Positions 18,512 through 25,656 of a DNA stretch of 59,698 nt are shown in pieces (the first letter of the stretch is position 1; the number at the start of each line of letters is the position of its first letter). The position numbers were made by a program, and so were the translations under genes. The notes under the pieces are model-generated. The model searched no databases. It was not told where the DNA came from and saw only the letters and a program-made list of their open reading frames with translations. Location of the stretch: contig CAUJCT010000020.1 in NCBI GenBank assembly GCA_963169345.1, forward strand, positions 1 to 59,698, given 5' to 3'. The DNA comes from Bacteroidota bacterium (lineage in GTDB: Bacteria > Bacteroidota > Bacteroidia > NS11-12g > UBA955).

Positions 18512-19390
18512 ATGAATCGACAAACACCTCAATGGGTTGACATCCTGGAATACCCATTCAAAAACTGTTACTTCAATCACAATGGCCATCAATTTCATTA
18601 TATTGATGAAGGAAAAGGAGAGAATTTACTCTTTGTTCATGGGACACCCTCCTGGAGCTTCGATTTCAGGCATCTCATCAAGAGTCTATCAAATAAATAC
18701 CGCTGTATTGCAATCGACCATCTGGGTTTTGGCTTATCTGACAAACCTAAAAATGGCAACTACTCGATTAACGAGCATACCAACAACCTAAAGGCTTTAA
18801 TTCATCATCTTCAACTTTCAGAATTTACATTAATTGTACACGATTTTGGCGGACCAATTGCCTTCAATTATGCCTTGGAAAATCCTCATCATATTAAGAG
18901 ATTAATTGCATTCAATACTTGGATGTGGAGTGCTGAAAATGATGACAACTATAAAAAAATGAAACGCATACTTAAGAATCCGATACTGCCATTTCTATAT
19001 CGGCAATTCAACTTTTCTGCCAGTTATTTACTACCAAAGTCATTTGGCAAAAAGCCCCTAAATAAAAAACTAATGAATCAATATACTTCTCCTTTCGCAA
19101 GCAAACACGAACGTGAAGGCACAATTGGTTTTGTACAATCTCTGATAAACGATCAGGATTGGTTCGAATCGCTTTGGCAGAAAAGAGCTATTTTAAACGC
19201 TATTCCAAAATTATTTATCTGGGGACTAAAAGACAACTTTATATCGTCCGCCTATCTCGACAAATTTATTGAAGCCTGGCCTAATTCAGATTCTTTAAAA
19301 CTTGAGACCTGCGGACACTTTCCACAGGAAGAAGAGCCTGAATTATCTTTATACGCCATTAGAGAATTTTTAGAATCGACTTCCGATTAA
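18512..19390 (+). CDS. alpha/beta hydrolase, Asp-nucleophile (dehalogenase/epoxide-hydrolase-like) type
   Basis: 292 residues. The oxyanion motif HGTPSW (43-48), nucleophile Asp111 in VHDFGGP and catalytic His in CGHFPQEEE are visible. The Asp nucleophile fits haloalkane dehalogenases and epoxide hydrolases. However, the Trp that follows the nucleophile in dehalogenases is Phe here and the Asn of HGNP is Thr, so the halide-binding pair is missing. I therefore call only a hydrolase. The gene is 50 bp behind the Crp-like gene. Confidence 0.85.
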   Translation: MNRQTPQWVDILEYPFKNCYFNHNGHQFHYIDEGKGENLLFVHGTPSWSFDFRHLIKSLSNKYRCIAIDHLGFGLSDKPKNGNYSINEHTNNLKALIHHLQLSEFTLIVHDFGGPIAFNYALENPHHIKRLIAFNTWMWSAENDDNYKKMKRILKNPILPFLYRQFNFSASYLLPKSFGKKPLNKKLMNQYTSPFASKHEREGTIGFVQSLINDQDWFESLWQKRAILNAIPKLFIWGLKDNFISSAYLDKFIEAWPNSDSLKLETCGHFPQEEEPELSLYAIREFLESTSD

Positions 19391-19420
19391 AACTACATCT
19401 GTAACATTTAATAAATGCGC

Positions 19421-19428
19421 TATCTTTG
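19421..19428 (+). promoter_or_regulatory. -7 promoter box of tRNA-Arg
   Basis: TATCTTTG ends 12 bases before the tRNA 5' end, so the tRNA has its own promoter with a short leader. Confidence 0.65.
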
Positions 19429-19439
19429 CAGAGCCTAAC

Positions 19440-19511
19440 GGCTCTATAGTTCAATGGATAGAACGAGGGTTTCCGAAGCCCTAGATTCAGGTTCGATTCC
19501 TGATAGAGCCG
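19440..19511 (+). tRNA. tRNA-Arg, anticodon CCG
   Basis: The acceptor stem GGCTCTA pairs with TAGAGCC. The D arm is GTTC/GAAC, the anticodon stem AGGGT/GCCCT (last pair T-G), the loop TTCCGAA with anticodon CCG, and the T arm TCAGG/CCTGA with loop TTCGATT. The variable loop is four bases, the discriminator is G, and no CCA is encoded. It reads CGG. It has its own promoter and terminator. Confidence 0.95.
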
Positions 19512-19524
19512 CTTACAAAAACTT

Positions 19525-19563
19525 AAAACCCGCTCCCGATAATTATCGGGACGGGTTTTTTAG
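19525..19563 (+). terminator. terminator of tRNA-Arg
   Basis: AAAACCCG pairs with CGGGTTTT around an inner perfect palindrome TCCCGATAATTATCGGGA, followed by T residues. Confidence 0.85.
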
Positions 19564-19673
19564 TTTTTGTTGCCCTGTACCGTGTTTGAAACGAAGTGAA
19601 AAACTCTGGTACTGGGGCTGTCAATTTCTGATCATTTCAATTTTAAAAAGTTCGACATTTCTCGCATTGCCTC

Positions 19674-19754
19674 CACCCTGTAGCAGAGAAAACCCTGAAT
19701 TAGCCTTCAGGGTTTTTTTAAGTACATGGTTCAGGGTTTTCACGCTACAGGGTG
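19674..19754 (+). repeat. large imperfect inverted repeat with embedded terminator-like hairpin
   Basis: CACCCTGTAGC at 19674-19684 pairs with GCTACAGGGTG at 19744-19754. Inside lie AAAACCCTGAA and TTCAGGGTTTTTTT (19689-19719), shaped like an intrinsic terminator. The right arm can instead pair forward (CACGCTAC at 19741 with GTAGCGTG at 19761), so competing folds exist upstream of the GIY-YIG gene. Confidence 0.65.
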
Positions 19755-19756
19755 AG

Positions 19757-19800
19757 TCCCGTAGCGTGAACGCAGCGAAGCGTAGTTCTCTGCTACGGGA
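19757..19800 (+). repeat. REP-like hairpin F, copy 1
   Basis: TCCCGTAGC pairs with GCTACGGGA at the ends. Nested GAAC/GTTC and CGC/GCG pairs lie inside, with an AGCGAA loop. It lies 52 bp before the GIY-YIG start codon. It differs at two positions from the copy at 20303. Confidence 0.75.
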
Positions 19801-19852
19801 ACACCTTCAGAAATTTTTAGATATATTTTTCTTTTATTTGTATTTCTCTAAT

Positions 19853-20134
19853 ATGAAACTTCCTTATTGTGTTTATGTTTTATTCAGCGAAAAAGATCAT
19901 CAGTTATACATCGGCTATACTTCAGATATTGAGAGAAGATTTAATGAACATATAACTGGTCAAAATACAAGTACTAAGCACAGAGGGCCATGGAAGCTCA
20001 TTTTCATTGAATACTATCTTTTCAAAGAAGATGCAATTAAGAGAGAAAAATATTTCAAGACTACTATAGGAAAGAGGACTCTTAAGATTTTATTATCGGA
20101 TACTTTTGAAAAACTAAATTATAAGAATAAATAA
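19853..20134 (+). CDS. GIY-YIG domain endonuclease-like protein
   Basis: 93 residues forming one GIY-YIG domain: CVYVLFSEKDHQLYIGYTSD (the VYVL and YIGY halves of the motif), Arg in DIERRFNEHITG and a Glu in the KREKYFK helix, as in the UPF0213/UvrC-N family. The open frame runs upstream into the tRNA, but the first 133 residues cover repeats; the ATG coding MKLPYCVYVLF is the plausible start. Single-domain members are common in Bacteroidota and poorly understood. Here the gene lies among REP-like palindromes and has a truncated paralogue 214 bp downstream. Confidence 0.88.
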   Translation: MKLPYCVYVLFSEKDHQLYIGYTSDIERRFNEHITGQNTSTKHRGPWKLIFIEYYLFKEDAIKREKYFKTTIGKRTLKILLSDTFEKLNYKNK

Positions 20135-20144
20135 TCTCTTCTAT

Positions 20145-20246
20145 ACTCTGCTACAGTGTGCGTCAAGTAGCTTATGAGCAAAGGGAGCTCTGCTACATGA
20201 TGCACCCGTAACCTGAACGCAGTAAAAGCGAAGTTCTCTGCTAATT
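20145..20246 (+). repeat. degenerate REP-like palindromes between the two GIY-YIG copies
   Basis: Fragments CTGCTACAG...CTCTGCTAC (20145-20196) and CCCGTAACCTGAACGCAG...GAAGTTCTCTGCTA (20206-20243) resemble worn copies of the hairpin at 19757 and 20303. Confidence 0.5.
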
Positions 20247-20302
20247 TGCTTGTCCCTTAATGTGATGCAGCAAAGAAATCGTAATTTATATTTCGGGATG
20301 TA

Positions 20303-20346
20303 TCCCGTAGCGTGAACGCAGCGAATCGAAGTTCTCTGCTACGGGA
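20303..20346 (+). repeat. REP-like hairpin F, copy 2
   Basis: Same 44-bp TCCCGTAGC...GCTACGGGA hairpin as at 19757, 42 of 44 bases identical. It abuts the truncated GIY-YIG copy directly: the sequence reads GCTACGGGAA and then the homologous part of the gene begins at 20348. Confidence 0.75.
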
Positions 20347-20347
20347 A

Positions 20348-20559
20348 CAGATATTGAGAGAAGATTTAATGAACATATAACTGGTCAAAATACAAGTACT
20401 AAGCACAGAGTACCATGGAAGCTCATTATCATTGAGTACTATCTTTTTAAAGAAGATGCAATTAAAAGAGAAAAATATTTCAAGACTACTATAGGAAAGA
20501 GGACTCTTAAGATTTTATTATCGGATACATTCGAAAAATTAAATTATAAAAACAAATAA
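20348..20559 (+). pseudogene. 5'-truncated GIY-YIG paralogue
   Basis: Matches the last 212 bases of the gene at 19853-20134 with no indel and 11 mismatches (about 95 percent). It lacks the first ~23 codons including the GIY-YIG core, and no start replaces them. Eight of the ten changed codons are synonymous (for example GAA/GAG, TTC/TTT, AAT/AAC), and only Gly to Val and Phe to Ile alter the protein. The copies therefore diverged as working genes before this one lost its 5' end. The breakpoint is at the edge of a REP-like hairpin. Confidence 0.88.
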
Positions 20560-20799
20560 TCACTTCTATTCTCTACTCTAGCAAAGGGAGTTCTAAATCA
20601 ACTTTAAAATTCACAAAACATTCAACATCAACTCGATTACAAGTCTAGACCAAAGTCAGCATCCAAAATAAATGTCAAAAAACTGTCAAAATAAAATTTA
20701 GATGAAACTTTCGTCATGGTCTTTGCGTCTATATAATCAAAGAGGATTTTTAGATAACTAATAAACTGATAATCCCATTTCATACGCTGATGCAAAGAA

Positions 20800-20831
20800 G
20801 CTGCCGATTTACCTATGTCGGTGGCTTTTTT
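20800..20831 (+). terminator. terminator-like hairpin
   Basis: GCTGCCGA pairs with TCGGTGGC (two G-U wobbles) and is followed by TTTTTTG. No gene lies upstream except the truncated GIY-YIG copy 240 bp away. The 20560-20800 stretch may encode a small RNA ending here; I see no credible protein in it. Confidence 0.5.
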
Positions 20832-20900
20832 GTTTTTACAAATTAAAATATCACTAAAAAACACCAACTTTGTATTTGAAATTTATATTAAGTGTGTGCT

Positions 20901-21584
20901 ATGAAATTGCTAAAACTAAACTTCTCGCTTTTTGGATTCTTAATAGTTTGCCTCGCGTGCAATAACAAAACTTCAAATCCTAAACCCAATACAATTCAGG
21001 TTGAAACACCTCAAAAACTAGAAATTTTTTCAATTTCGAATCAATTATGCCCAACAGAAATTAAATTTCAGGGTAAATTGGATTCAATATTCAAATGGAA
21101 AGATAAAACAGGAGAATATATATGTATCCAAACCTCCACTGGCATAGTGTCTGATACACTTGATAATGGTAGCAGCAGCGGAGATTTATATACCTATTGT
21201 TTCAAATTCGATATAGCCAAAAAACAATACTCAAGAATCTGGCATCTGCACGATTTTGTCAATAATTGTCCCACAGATATTGAGGTAGAATTCTTGCCAA
21301 ATACATTTCAAATAACTGACCTTAACAAAAATGAAATTCCTGAAATCTGGACCATGTACAAAACAGTTTGCCATGGCGATGTCAGCCCAAGTGAAATGAA
21401 AATTATCTGTTATGAAGGGATGAAGAAAATGGCCATGAGAGGCCGAAACAGAGTCAAAGTTTCCAAAACAGAAACAGATGGAGGCGAATACGTTTTAGAT
21501 AAAGCCTTCCAATTGTCAGATCCAGCTATCATAAAACATGCAAGAAATCTCTGGAACACCCATATTGATCAGGTCTGGGACTAA
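20901..21584 (+). CDS. lipoprotein of unknown function
   Basis: I use the ATG (MKLLKLNFSLF), not the GTG three codons upstream. A lipoprotein signal ends with the Cys in VCLACNNK, so it is anchored in a membrane. The 227-residue chain has two Cys in the middle and a segment ITDLNKNEIPEIWTMYKTVCHGD resembling the repeat-protein style aspects of M949_RS-type Bacteroidota lipoproteins, but I cannot name the family with confidence. The cupin gene follows 23 bp downstream. Confidence 0.78.
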   Translation: MKLLKLNFSLFGFLIVCLACNNKTSNPKPNTIQVETPQKLEIFSISNQLCPTEIKFQGKLDSIFKWKDKTGEYICIQTSTGIVSDTLDNGSSSGDLYTYCFKFDIAKKQYSRIWHLHDFVNNCPTDIEVEFLPNTFQITDLNKNEIPEIWTMYKTVCHGDVSPSEMKIICYEGMKKMAMRGRNRVKVSKTETDGGEYVLDKAFQLSDPAIIKHARNLWNTHIDQVWD

Positions 21585-21607
21585 ATACGAATTAATACAA
21601 ACATTAC

Positions 21608-21979
21608 ATGCAAACCGAAATTTCCGGCATCAACTTAAAAGAAAAACTCGAAAAAATTAATGACTACTGGCATCCTCATATTCTGGCTGAATTAAATGGA
21701 CAACAAGTTAAACTGGCTAAAATTAAAGGTGAATTTGTATGGCATAAACACGACAATGAAGATGAGTTGTTTATGGTGATATCCGGTCAACTTAAAATGG
21801 AACTCAGAGACAAAACCATTATTCTCAATCCAAATGAAATTATAGTCATTCCCCGTGGTGTAGAACACAGACCGGTAGCATTGGAAGAAACAACCATTTT
21901 GTTGTTTGAGCCAGACACTACGCTCAATACCGGCAATATTGTCAATGACCTGACTCGTCACAATCTTGATAAAATCTAA
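21608..21979 (+). CDS. cupin-domain protein
   Basis: 123 residues forming one small beta-barrel: GEFVWHKHDNEDELFMVISGQLKMEL supplies the two His and a Glu of cupin motif 1, and PRGVEHRPVALEETTILLFEP supplies the His of motif 2, so a metal can bind. Small cupins range from isomerases to sugar or sensor proteins; the substrate here is unknown. It is probably co-transcribed with the upstream lipoprotein gene. Confidence 0.9.
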   Translation: MQTEISGINLKEKLEKINDYWHPHILAELNGQQVKLAKIKGEFVWHKHDNEDELFMVISGQLKMELRDKTIILNPNEIIVIPRGVEHRPVALEETTILLFEPDTTLNTGNIVNDLTRHNLDKI

Positions 21980-22092
21980 AGATTCTGGCTCGACAAATAC
22001 TCTGGATTATCCGACTAATACCAGTTTAATGCATGTTTAGGCGATTTTTAGCAGTATTCATCGTTTCTCCAATTTTCAAATTGTCATAATTC

Positions 22093-22100
22093 TATTTTTG
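22093..22100 (+). promoter_or_regulatory. -7 promoter box of the VanZ-like gene
   Basis: TATTTTTG, 16 bases before the ATG at 22117. Confidence 0.55.
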
Positions 22101-22116
22101 CTTTAAAATTACTGTT

Positions 22117-22530
22117 ATGACTAAATTATTTAAATCACAATTCAAATCACTCGAAATTTTTGGAGCATTGTCGTTTCTAATGGTGCTTATTGTACAGTTA
22201 TATTTGCGTCCAGCATACGGCAATCAAAAGGATGCCCTGACTTTCTTCTTTGGAATAGCTCCAAATCTTTTTGGTGGAATCGGTATCTCAATCTCCAATT
22301 TTATTTACAGAAACAAAACCTCTGATTTAAAAACTAAAATTTTAACTTCTGGTGCAAGTGCCATTGGTTTCCTCGGAATTTGGGAAGCTATTCAATTCGC
22401 AGGCGGAAGAACATTCGACATTTGGGATATCACTGCCTCCGTTGCCGGAGCTTCAATTGACATGCTTGCACTTTGGCTTTCTACAAGGAAAATGAACAAC
22501 TTTACAGATTTGAAAATTCAGGTTTTATAA
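22117..22530 (+). CDS. membrane protein, VanZ-like C-terminus
   Basis: 137 residues with four hydrophobic stretches (about 12-30, 40-60, 78-94, 106-123). The segment WEAIQFAGGRTFDIWDITASVAGASI resembles the E..Q...R.fD..D...N..G signature of VanZ-like membrane proteins. The function of such proteins outside teicoplanin resistance is largely unknown. A GNAT gene follows after 11 bases. Confidence 0.65.
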   Translation: MTKLFKSQFKSLEIFGALSFLMVLIVQLYLRPAYGNQKDALTFFFGIAPNLFGGIGISISNFIYRNKTSDLKTKILTSGASAIGFLGIWEAIQFAGGRTFDIWDITASVAGASIDMLALWLSTRKMNNFTDLKIQVL

Positions 22531-22541
22531 ACTACTTTTGA

Positions 22542-23087
22542 TTGGTGAACAATCTAAAAATAGAAACACAAAGACTCCTACTTAAAGCCTGGTATCCCGA
22601 AGACTATAAACAGCTCTATCAAAACAATGACAAGGCAGCAATTATGTCTGTTCTCGGTTATGAAACTGAAAAAGAATATCAACGCGATATTATGCGTCTG
22701 GAAGGTGGAATGAAAATGTTCAATCGCAGCTTTTGCTATTTTCAAATCATTTTAAAATCCGATAATCGCACTATTGGTGGAATAGGCTTACACAATTGGG
22801 TTGATGAACATAAAAGAGCTGAAATTGGCTATAATTTAAAACACGATTCCGATAAACAAAAAGGCTACATGAAAGAAGCAATAGGTCCTGTTATTGACTT
22901 TGGTTTTAAACACCTCAAACTTCACAGAATCGAAGCCTATTTTCGCCCGAATAATGTGCCTTCGAAACGACTTCTTGAAATAAATGGATTTACACATGAA
23001 GGTTTGCTCAAAGACCATTACATTTTAGATGGCATTTACGAAGATTCAATGTTATATGCTCTGATTCACCCTGATGAAAAAAATTGA
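22542..23087 (+). CDS. GNAT acetyltransferase, RimJ/RimL type
   Basis: 181 residues; TTG or the following GTG is the start. RimJ/RimL-like pattern: ETQRLLLKAWYPEDYKQLYQ, IGGIGLHNW, RAEIGYNLKHDSDKQKGYMKEA and HRIEAYFRPNNVPSKRLLEINGF. It transfers acetyl from acetyl-CoA to an N-terminus or amine; the substrate is unknown. It is first of four GNAT genes within 2.4 kb and overlaps the next gene by four bases. Confidence 0.9.
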   Translation: MVNNLKIETQRLLLKAWYPEDYKQLYQNNDKAAIMSVLGYETEKEYQRDIMRLEGGMKMFNRSFCYFQIILKSDNRTIGGIGLHNWVDEHKRAEIGYNLKHDSDKQKGYMKEAIGPVIDFGFKHLKLHRIEAYFRPNNVPSKRLLEINGFTHEGLLKDHYILDGIYEDSMLYALIHPDEKN

Positions 23088-23524
23088 TAAGAGCGTATCA
23101 AAATAGCGACTCCAATGCACTAATTGAAATTCTGACTCAATTGGTTCCTGAGTATTTCGATCCAGGTGAAATCAATGATTACCAGCAATACCTCAATTCT
23201 GAGATAGAACATTATTTTGTTTACGAAAATCATGGTCAGATTATTGGTGCAGCTGGTATTAATTTATTTAATGACAAAAAACAAATCCGCTTAAGCTGGG
23301 ACTTTGTTCACCCCGATTTTAAAGGTACTGGTATAGGTACAAAATTACTGGAATATCGACTTAACTGGATTAATGAAAATGCCAGAGACTTTGATATTAT
23401 TGTCAGAACTTCTCAAATGAGTCATGGTTTCTATAACAAGCGAGGATTTATACTTAAGGAAATTGTGCCTGATTACTGGGCTAAGGGTTATGATCTTTAT
23501 TTAATGTATTATAATAAACCATGA
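23084..23524 (+). CDS. GNAT acetyltransferase
   Basis: 146 residues with the acetyl-CoA motif HPDFKGTGIGTKLLEYRLNWI. The TTG start overlaps the previous stop (TTGA), which implies coupled translation. The substrate is unknown. Confidence 0.87.
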   Translation: MIRAYQNSDSNALIEILTQLVPEYFDPGEINDYQQYLNSEIEHYFVYENHGQIIGAAGINLFNDKKQIRLSWDFVHPDFKGTGIGTKLLEYRLNWINENARDFDIIVRTSQMSHGFYNKRGFILKEIVPDYWAKGYDLYLMYYNKP

Positions 23525-23862
23525 AAATTGCAATTGCCGGACCATATTCAGCAGATACTGAAGAAAAAAGACAAGAAAATCTGAACAGACTAAATTCAGT
23601 AGCTTCTGAAGTTTATTTATCAGGTCATACGCCCTTTATTGGTGTTAATGCAGCTCTGCCTGTTGTTGCCAACTTACCGGAAGTGATAAGATATAAAGCC
23701 ATTATGGATATTTCACTTGCATTAGTAAGCGAGTGTGATGCTCTGATATTGGTTGCTGAAAGCCCCGGAGCCAATATAGAAAAAGACCTGATGCTTTCAC
23801 TTGGCAAACCAGTTTTTTCCAGCTTTGCGGAGTTTCTAAGTCAGTTCACTGATTCTAACTAA
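23521..23862 (+). CDS. DUF4406/nucleoside 2-deoxyribosyltransferase-like protein
   Basis: 113 residues. MKIAIAGPYSADTEEKRQENL resembles the first strand and loop of the nucleoside deoxyribosyltransferase-like Rossmann fold, with CDALILVAESPGANIEKDLMLSLGKPVF matching the later strand and the Gly-rich turn. It is smaller than true deoxyribosyltransferases and lacks a clear catalytic pair, so the activity is uncertain. The start overlaps the preceding GNAT stop by four bases (ATGA). Confidence 0.75.
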   Translation: MKIAIAGPYSADTEEKRQENLNRLNSVASEVYLSGHTPFIGVNAALPVVANLPEVIRYKAIMDISLALVSECDALILVAESPGANIEKDLMLSLGKPVFSSFAEFLSQFTDSN

Positions 23863-23943
23863 ATGGACAACATACCTACAATTTGGTATGTATTTCGGCA
23901 ATAATAATTTCTAAATTTGAATTGAGAATAATTCAAAACAACC

Positions 23944-24546
23944 ATGCAAAATATAAAAACTGAGTTCAGTTCAAACTATCAAAACTATTCATTGAGATTA
24001 ATTAAACCTGGTGATGCTTCTGGTTTTTTTCAATTGGTAAATAATAATTATGATCGTCTTAAGGATTTTTTTGCAGGAACTGTTGCTCAAAACCAATCTG
24101 AAAACGACTCAGTCCTTTTCATACAAGAAGCCTTGGTTAAATTTTCAAGTGGCAATTATTATCCCTTTATTATAAGTGAAATCGATAACAGGATAATTGG
24201 ATTCATCGATATTAAAAATATAGATATCAAAATTCCAAAAGCAGAAATTGGCAGTTTTATAGACACCAGTTATGCCTCTAAGGGAATTATTACTTTTTTC
24301 CTCTCAGAAATTCTCGGGCATTTTTTTATAGATTTGGAATTTGAAAAGATGTATCTTCGGACTCATCAAGCCAATACTTCGGCACATATTGTAGCTAAAA
24401 AACTGGGATTTAAAGAAGAAGGTATTTTAAGAAAAGACTACAGAACAACCGATGGCAAGTTAATTGACTTGATATATTACGGAATATTAAAGGATGAATA
24501 TCAAAATAACAGAAACAGCAGACCCGGTCTTGTTGACCAAACTTAA
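23944..24546 (+). CDS. GNAT acetyltransferase, RimJ/RimL type
   Basis: 200 residues with the RimJ/RimL pattern: NYSLRLIKPGDASGFFQLV, IIGFIDIKNID, EIGSFIDTSYASKGIIT, MYLRTHQANTSAHIVAKKLGF and a C-terminal LIDLIYYGILKDEY. The last ~17 codons overlap the next gene in another frame (53 bp), longer than the usual four-base overlap. The substrate is unknown. Confidence 0.88.
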   Translation: MQNIKTEFSSNYQNYSLRLIKPGDASGFFQLVNNNYDRLKDFFAGTVAQNQSENDSVLFIQEALVKFSSGNYYPFIISEIDNRIIGFIDIKNIDIKIPKAEIGSFIDTSYASKGIITFFLSEILGHFFIDLEFEKMYLRTHQANTSAHIVAKKLGFKEEGILRKDYRTTDGKLIDLIYYGILKDEYQNNRNSRPGLVDQT

Positions 24547-24961
24547 CAAGGAAGTTCAGAATCTGCATGCCACCATGCATCCATCCATCTTTAAACGATT
24601 TGATGAACAAGCTATAGAATTGGCCATGCGTAAATTGGTTATATCACCAGGCACAAAATGCCATATTGCCAACATAGGCTCAGAAATTTGTGGTTATATG
24701 ATTACTTACACAAGGGACTACCCTGAAACTGCTTTTACTTATTCGCGCAAATCATTGTACATCGACCAAATTGCCGTGCTACAGGGATTCAGAAACAAAG
24801 GTGTCGGTAAAACTCTGCTCAATTTTGCTCACAATATGGCTTTGTATTCAGGACTTAGAAGAATTGAACTCGATCATTGGACGAGCAATATGCCTGCCGC
24901 AAGCTTCTTCAGAAAGAATGGCTTTACTTTATACAGAGAAATGCTAATGAAGGAATTATAA
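24494..24961 (+). CDS. GNAT acetyltransferase
   Basis: 155 residues with the acetyl-CoA motif IDQIAVLQGFRNKGVGKTLLNF and the helix ELDHWTSNMPAASFFRKNGF. The start overlaps the previous GNAT by 53 bp; the N-terminal MNIKITETADPVLLTKLNKE looks like a real beginning of the fold, so I keep it. It converges on a minus-strand gene five bases away. Confidence 0.87.
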   Translation: MNIKITETADPVLLTKLNKEVQNLHATMHPSIFKRFDEQAIELAMRKLVISPGTKCHIANIGSEICGYMITYTRDYPETAFTYSRKSLYIDQIAVLQGFRNKGVGKTLLNFAHNMALYSGLRRIELDHWTSNMPAASFFRKNGFTLYREMLMKEL

Positions 24962-24965
24962 AAGC

Positions 24966-25406
24966 TTAAAACAACCCTTTTACTTTTCCCAGAATATCTC
25001 CCAATCCACCTGAATTACCGGTAACAGAACCAATTATATCCTGTAAATCGAAACTGCTGTCATTTGGATCATTGGTTTTATTGACAAACTTATCCATGAC
25101 TTGTGGCACCAGTTTTCCAACAATACTTTGTGCCTGTGCTGCATCAATTCCAAAATTGCTCATTAGTTTACCGGCAACACTTCCAGCAATATTAGAAACT
25201 TCAGGATTCGAAGCAGCATTTCCACCCTGAAAAATACCCATAATGGAGTCTAAACCACCATTAGCACCAAGATTCTTGAGATGATCCATTATGCCTTCGG
25301 TTGCAGCACCAATAGCTGCATCATTTTTCTCATTAGGTATGGCAGGATTATTTACAATAGCTTCTCCTGCGTGTTCTTGTACAAGTTTTAAAAGATTATC
25401 AAACAT
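24966..25406 (-). CDS. YidB/DUF937-like protein
   Basis: 146 residues rich in small and amide residues (MFDNLLKLVQEHAG, then SMIGIF-like and GLGDILGKVKGLF). It resembles the YidB/DUF937 family of unknown role. I chose the ATG at 25406, because a TACTTTTG -7 box at 25424-25431 lies between it and the first Met of the frame. There is no signal peptide. Confidence 0.78.
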   Translation of the reverse strand: MFDNLLKLVQEHAGEAIVNNPAIPNEKNDAAIGAATEGIMDHLKNLGANGGLDSIMGIFQGGNAASNPEVSNIAGSVAGKLMSNFGIDAAQAQSIVGKLVPQVMDKFVNKTNDPNDSSFDLQDIIGSVTGNSGGLGDILGKVKGLF

Positions 25407-25423
25407 ACGTTTTTGATTTTTTT

Positions 25424-25431
25424 CAAAAGTA
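25424..25431 (-). promoter_or_regulatory. -7 promoter box of the YidB-like gene
   Basis: TACTTTTG on the minus strand, 17 bases before the chosen ATG. It sits downstream of the first Met of the longest frame. Confidence 0.5.
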
Positions 25432-25561
25432 TGCAAAGTAAAACGAACAGGAAAATGAATAATTCATTAATATTATAAGTATCTAAAAATCTTCCCGAAA
25501 AACTCATTTTTTTTGAAATGGCATTTTTTCAATTGAATTGGTGCTTTTTTCTAATTAAACG

Positions 25562-25597
25562 AAAAAAGAGGGAACCTGTCAGGTCCCCTCTTTTTTA
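25562..25597 (-). terminator. terminator of frr, built on an AACCTGTCAGG palindrome
   Basis: AAAAGAGGG pairs with CCCTCTTTT, enclosing ACCTGTCAGGT, with T runs on both sides. It lies 60 bp behind the frr stop. The inner palindrome recurs near 25.6 and 48.0-48.1 kb. Confidence 0.8.
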
Positions 25598-25656
25598 TAC
25601 AATATATTCAATATGAATTAATTGGTTGAATGAAATTCAACCTGACAGGTATTGGA

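Noticed and set aside
18512..19390. Haloalkane dehalogenase assignment
   Set aside because: The Asp nucleophile fits, but the halide-binding Trp after it and the Asn of the HGNP motif are missing, so only a general hydrolase is claimed.
19454..19852. N-terminal extension of the GIY-YIG frame
   Set aside because: It begins inside tRNA-Arg and translates a terminator and palindromes; the GIY-YIG fold starts at the ATG at 19853.
19440..20560. Integrated element at the tRNA-Arg 3' end
   Set aside because: No integrase and no duplicated tRNA 3' end were found; the repeats are REP-like hairpins instead.
20637..20867. 76-codon minus-strand frame
   Set aside because: No family, no promoter, and it runs across the terminator-like hairpin; probably chance.
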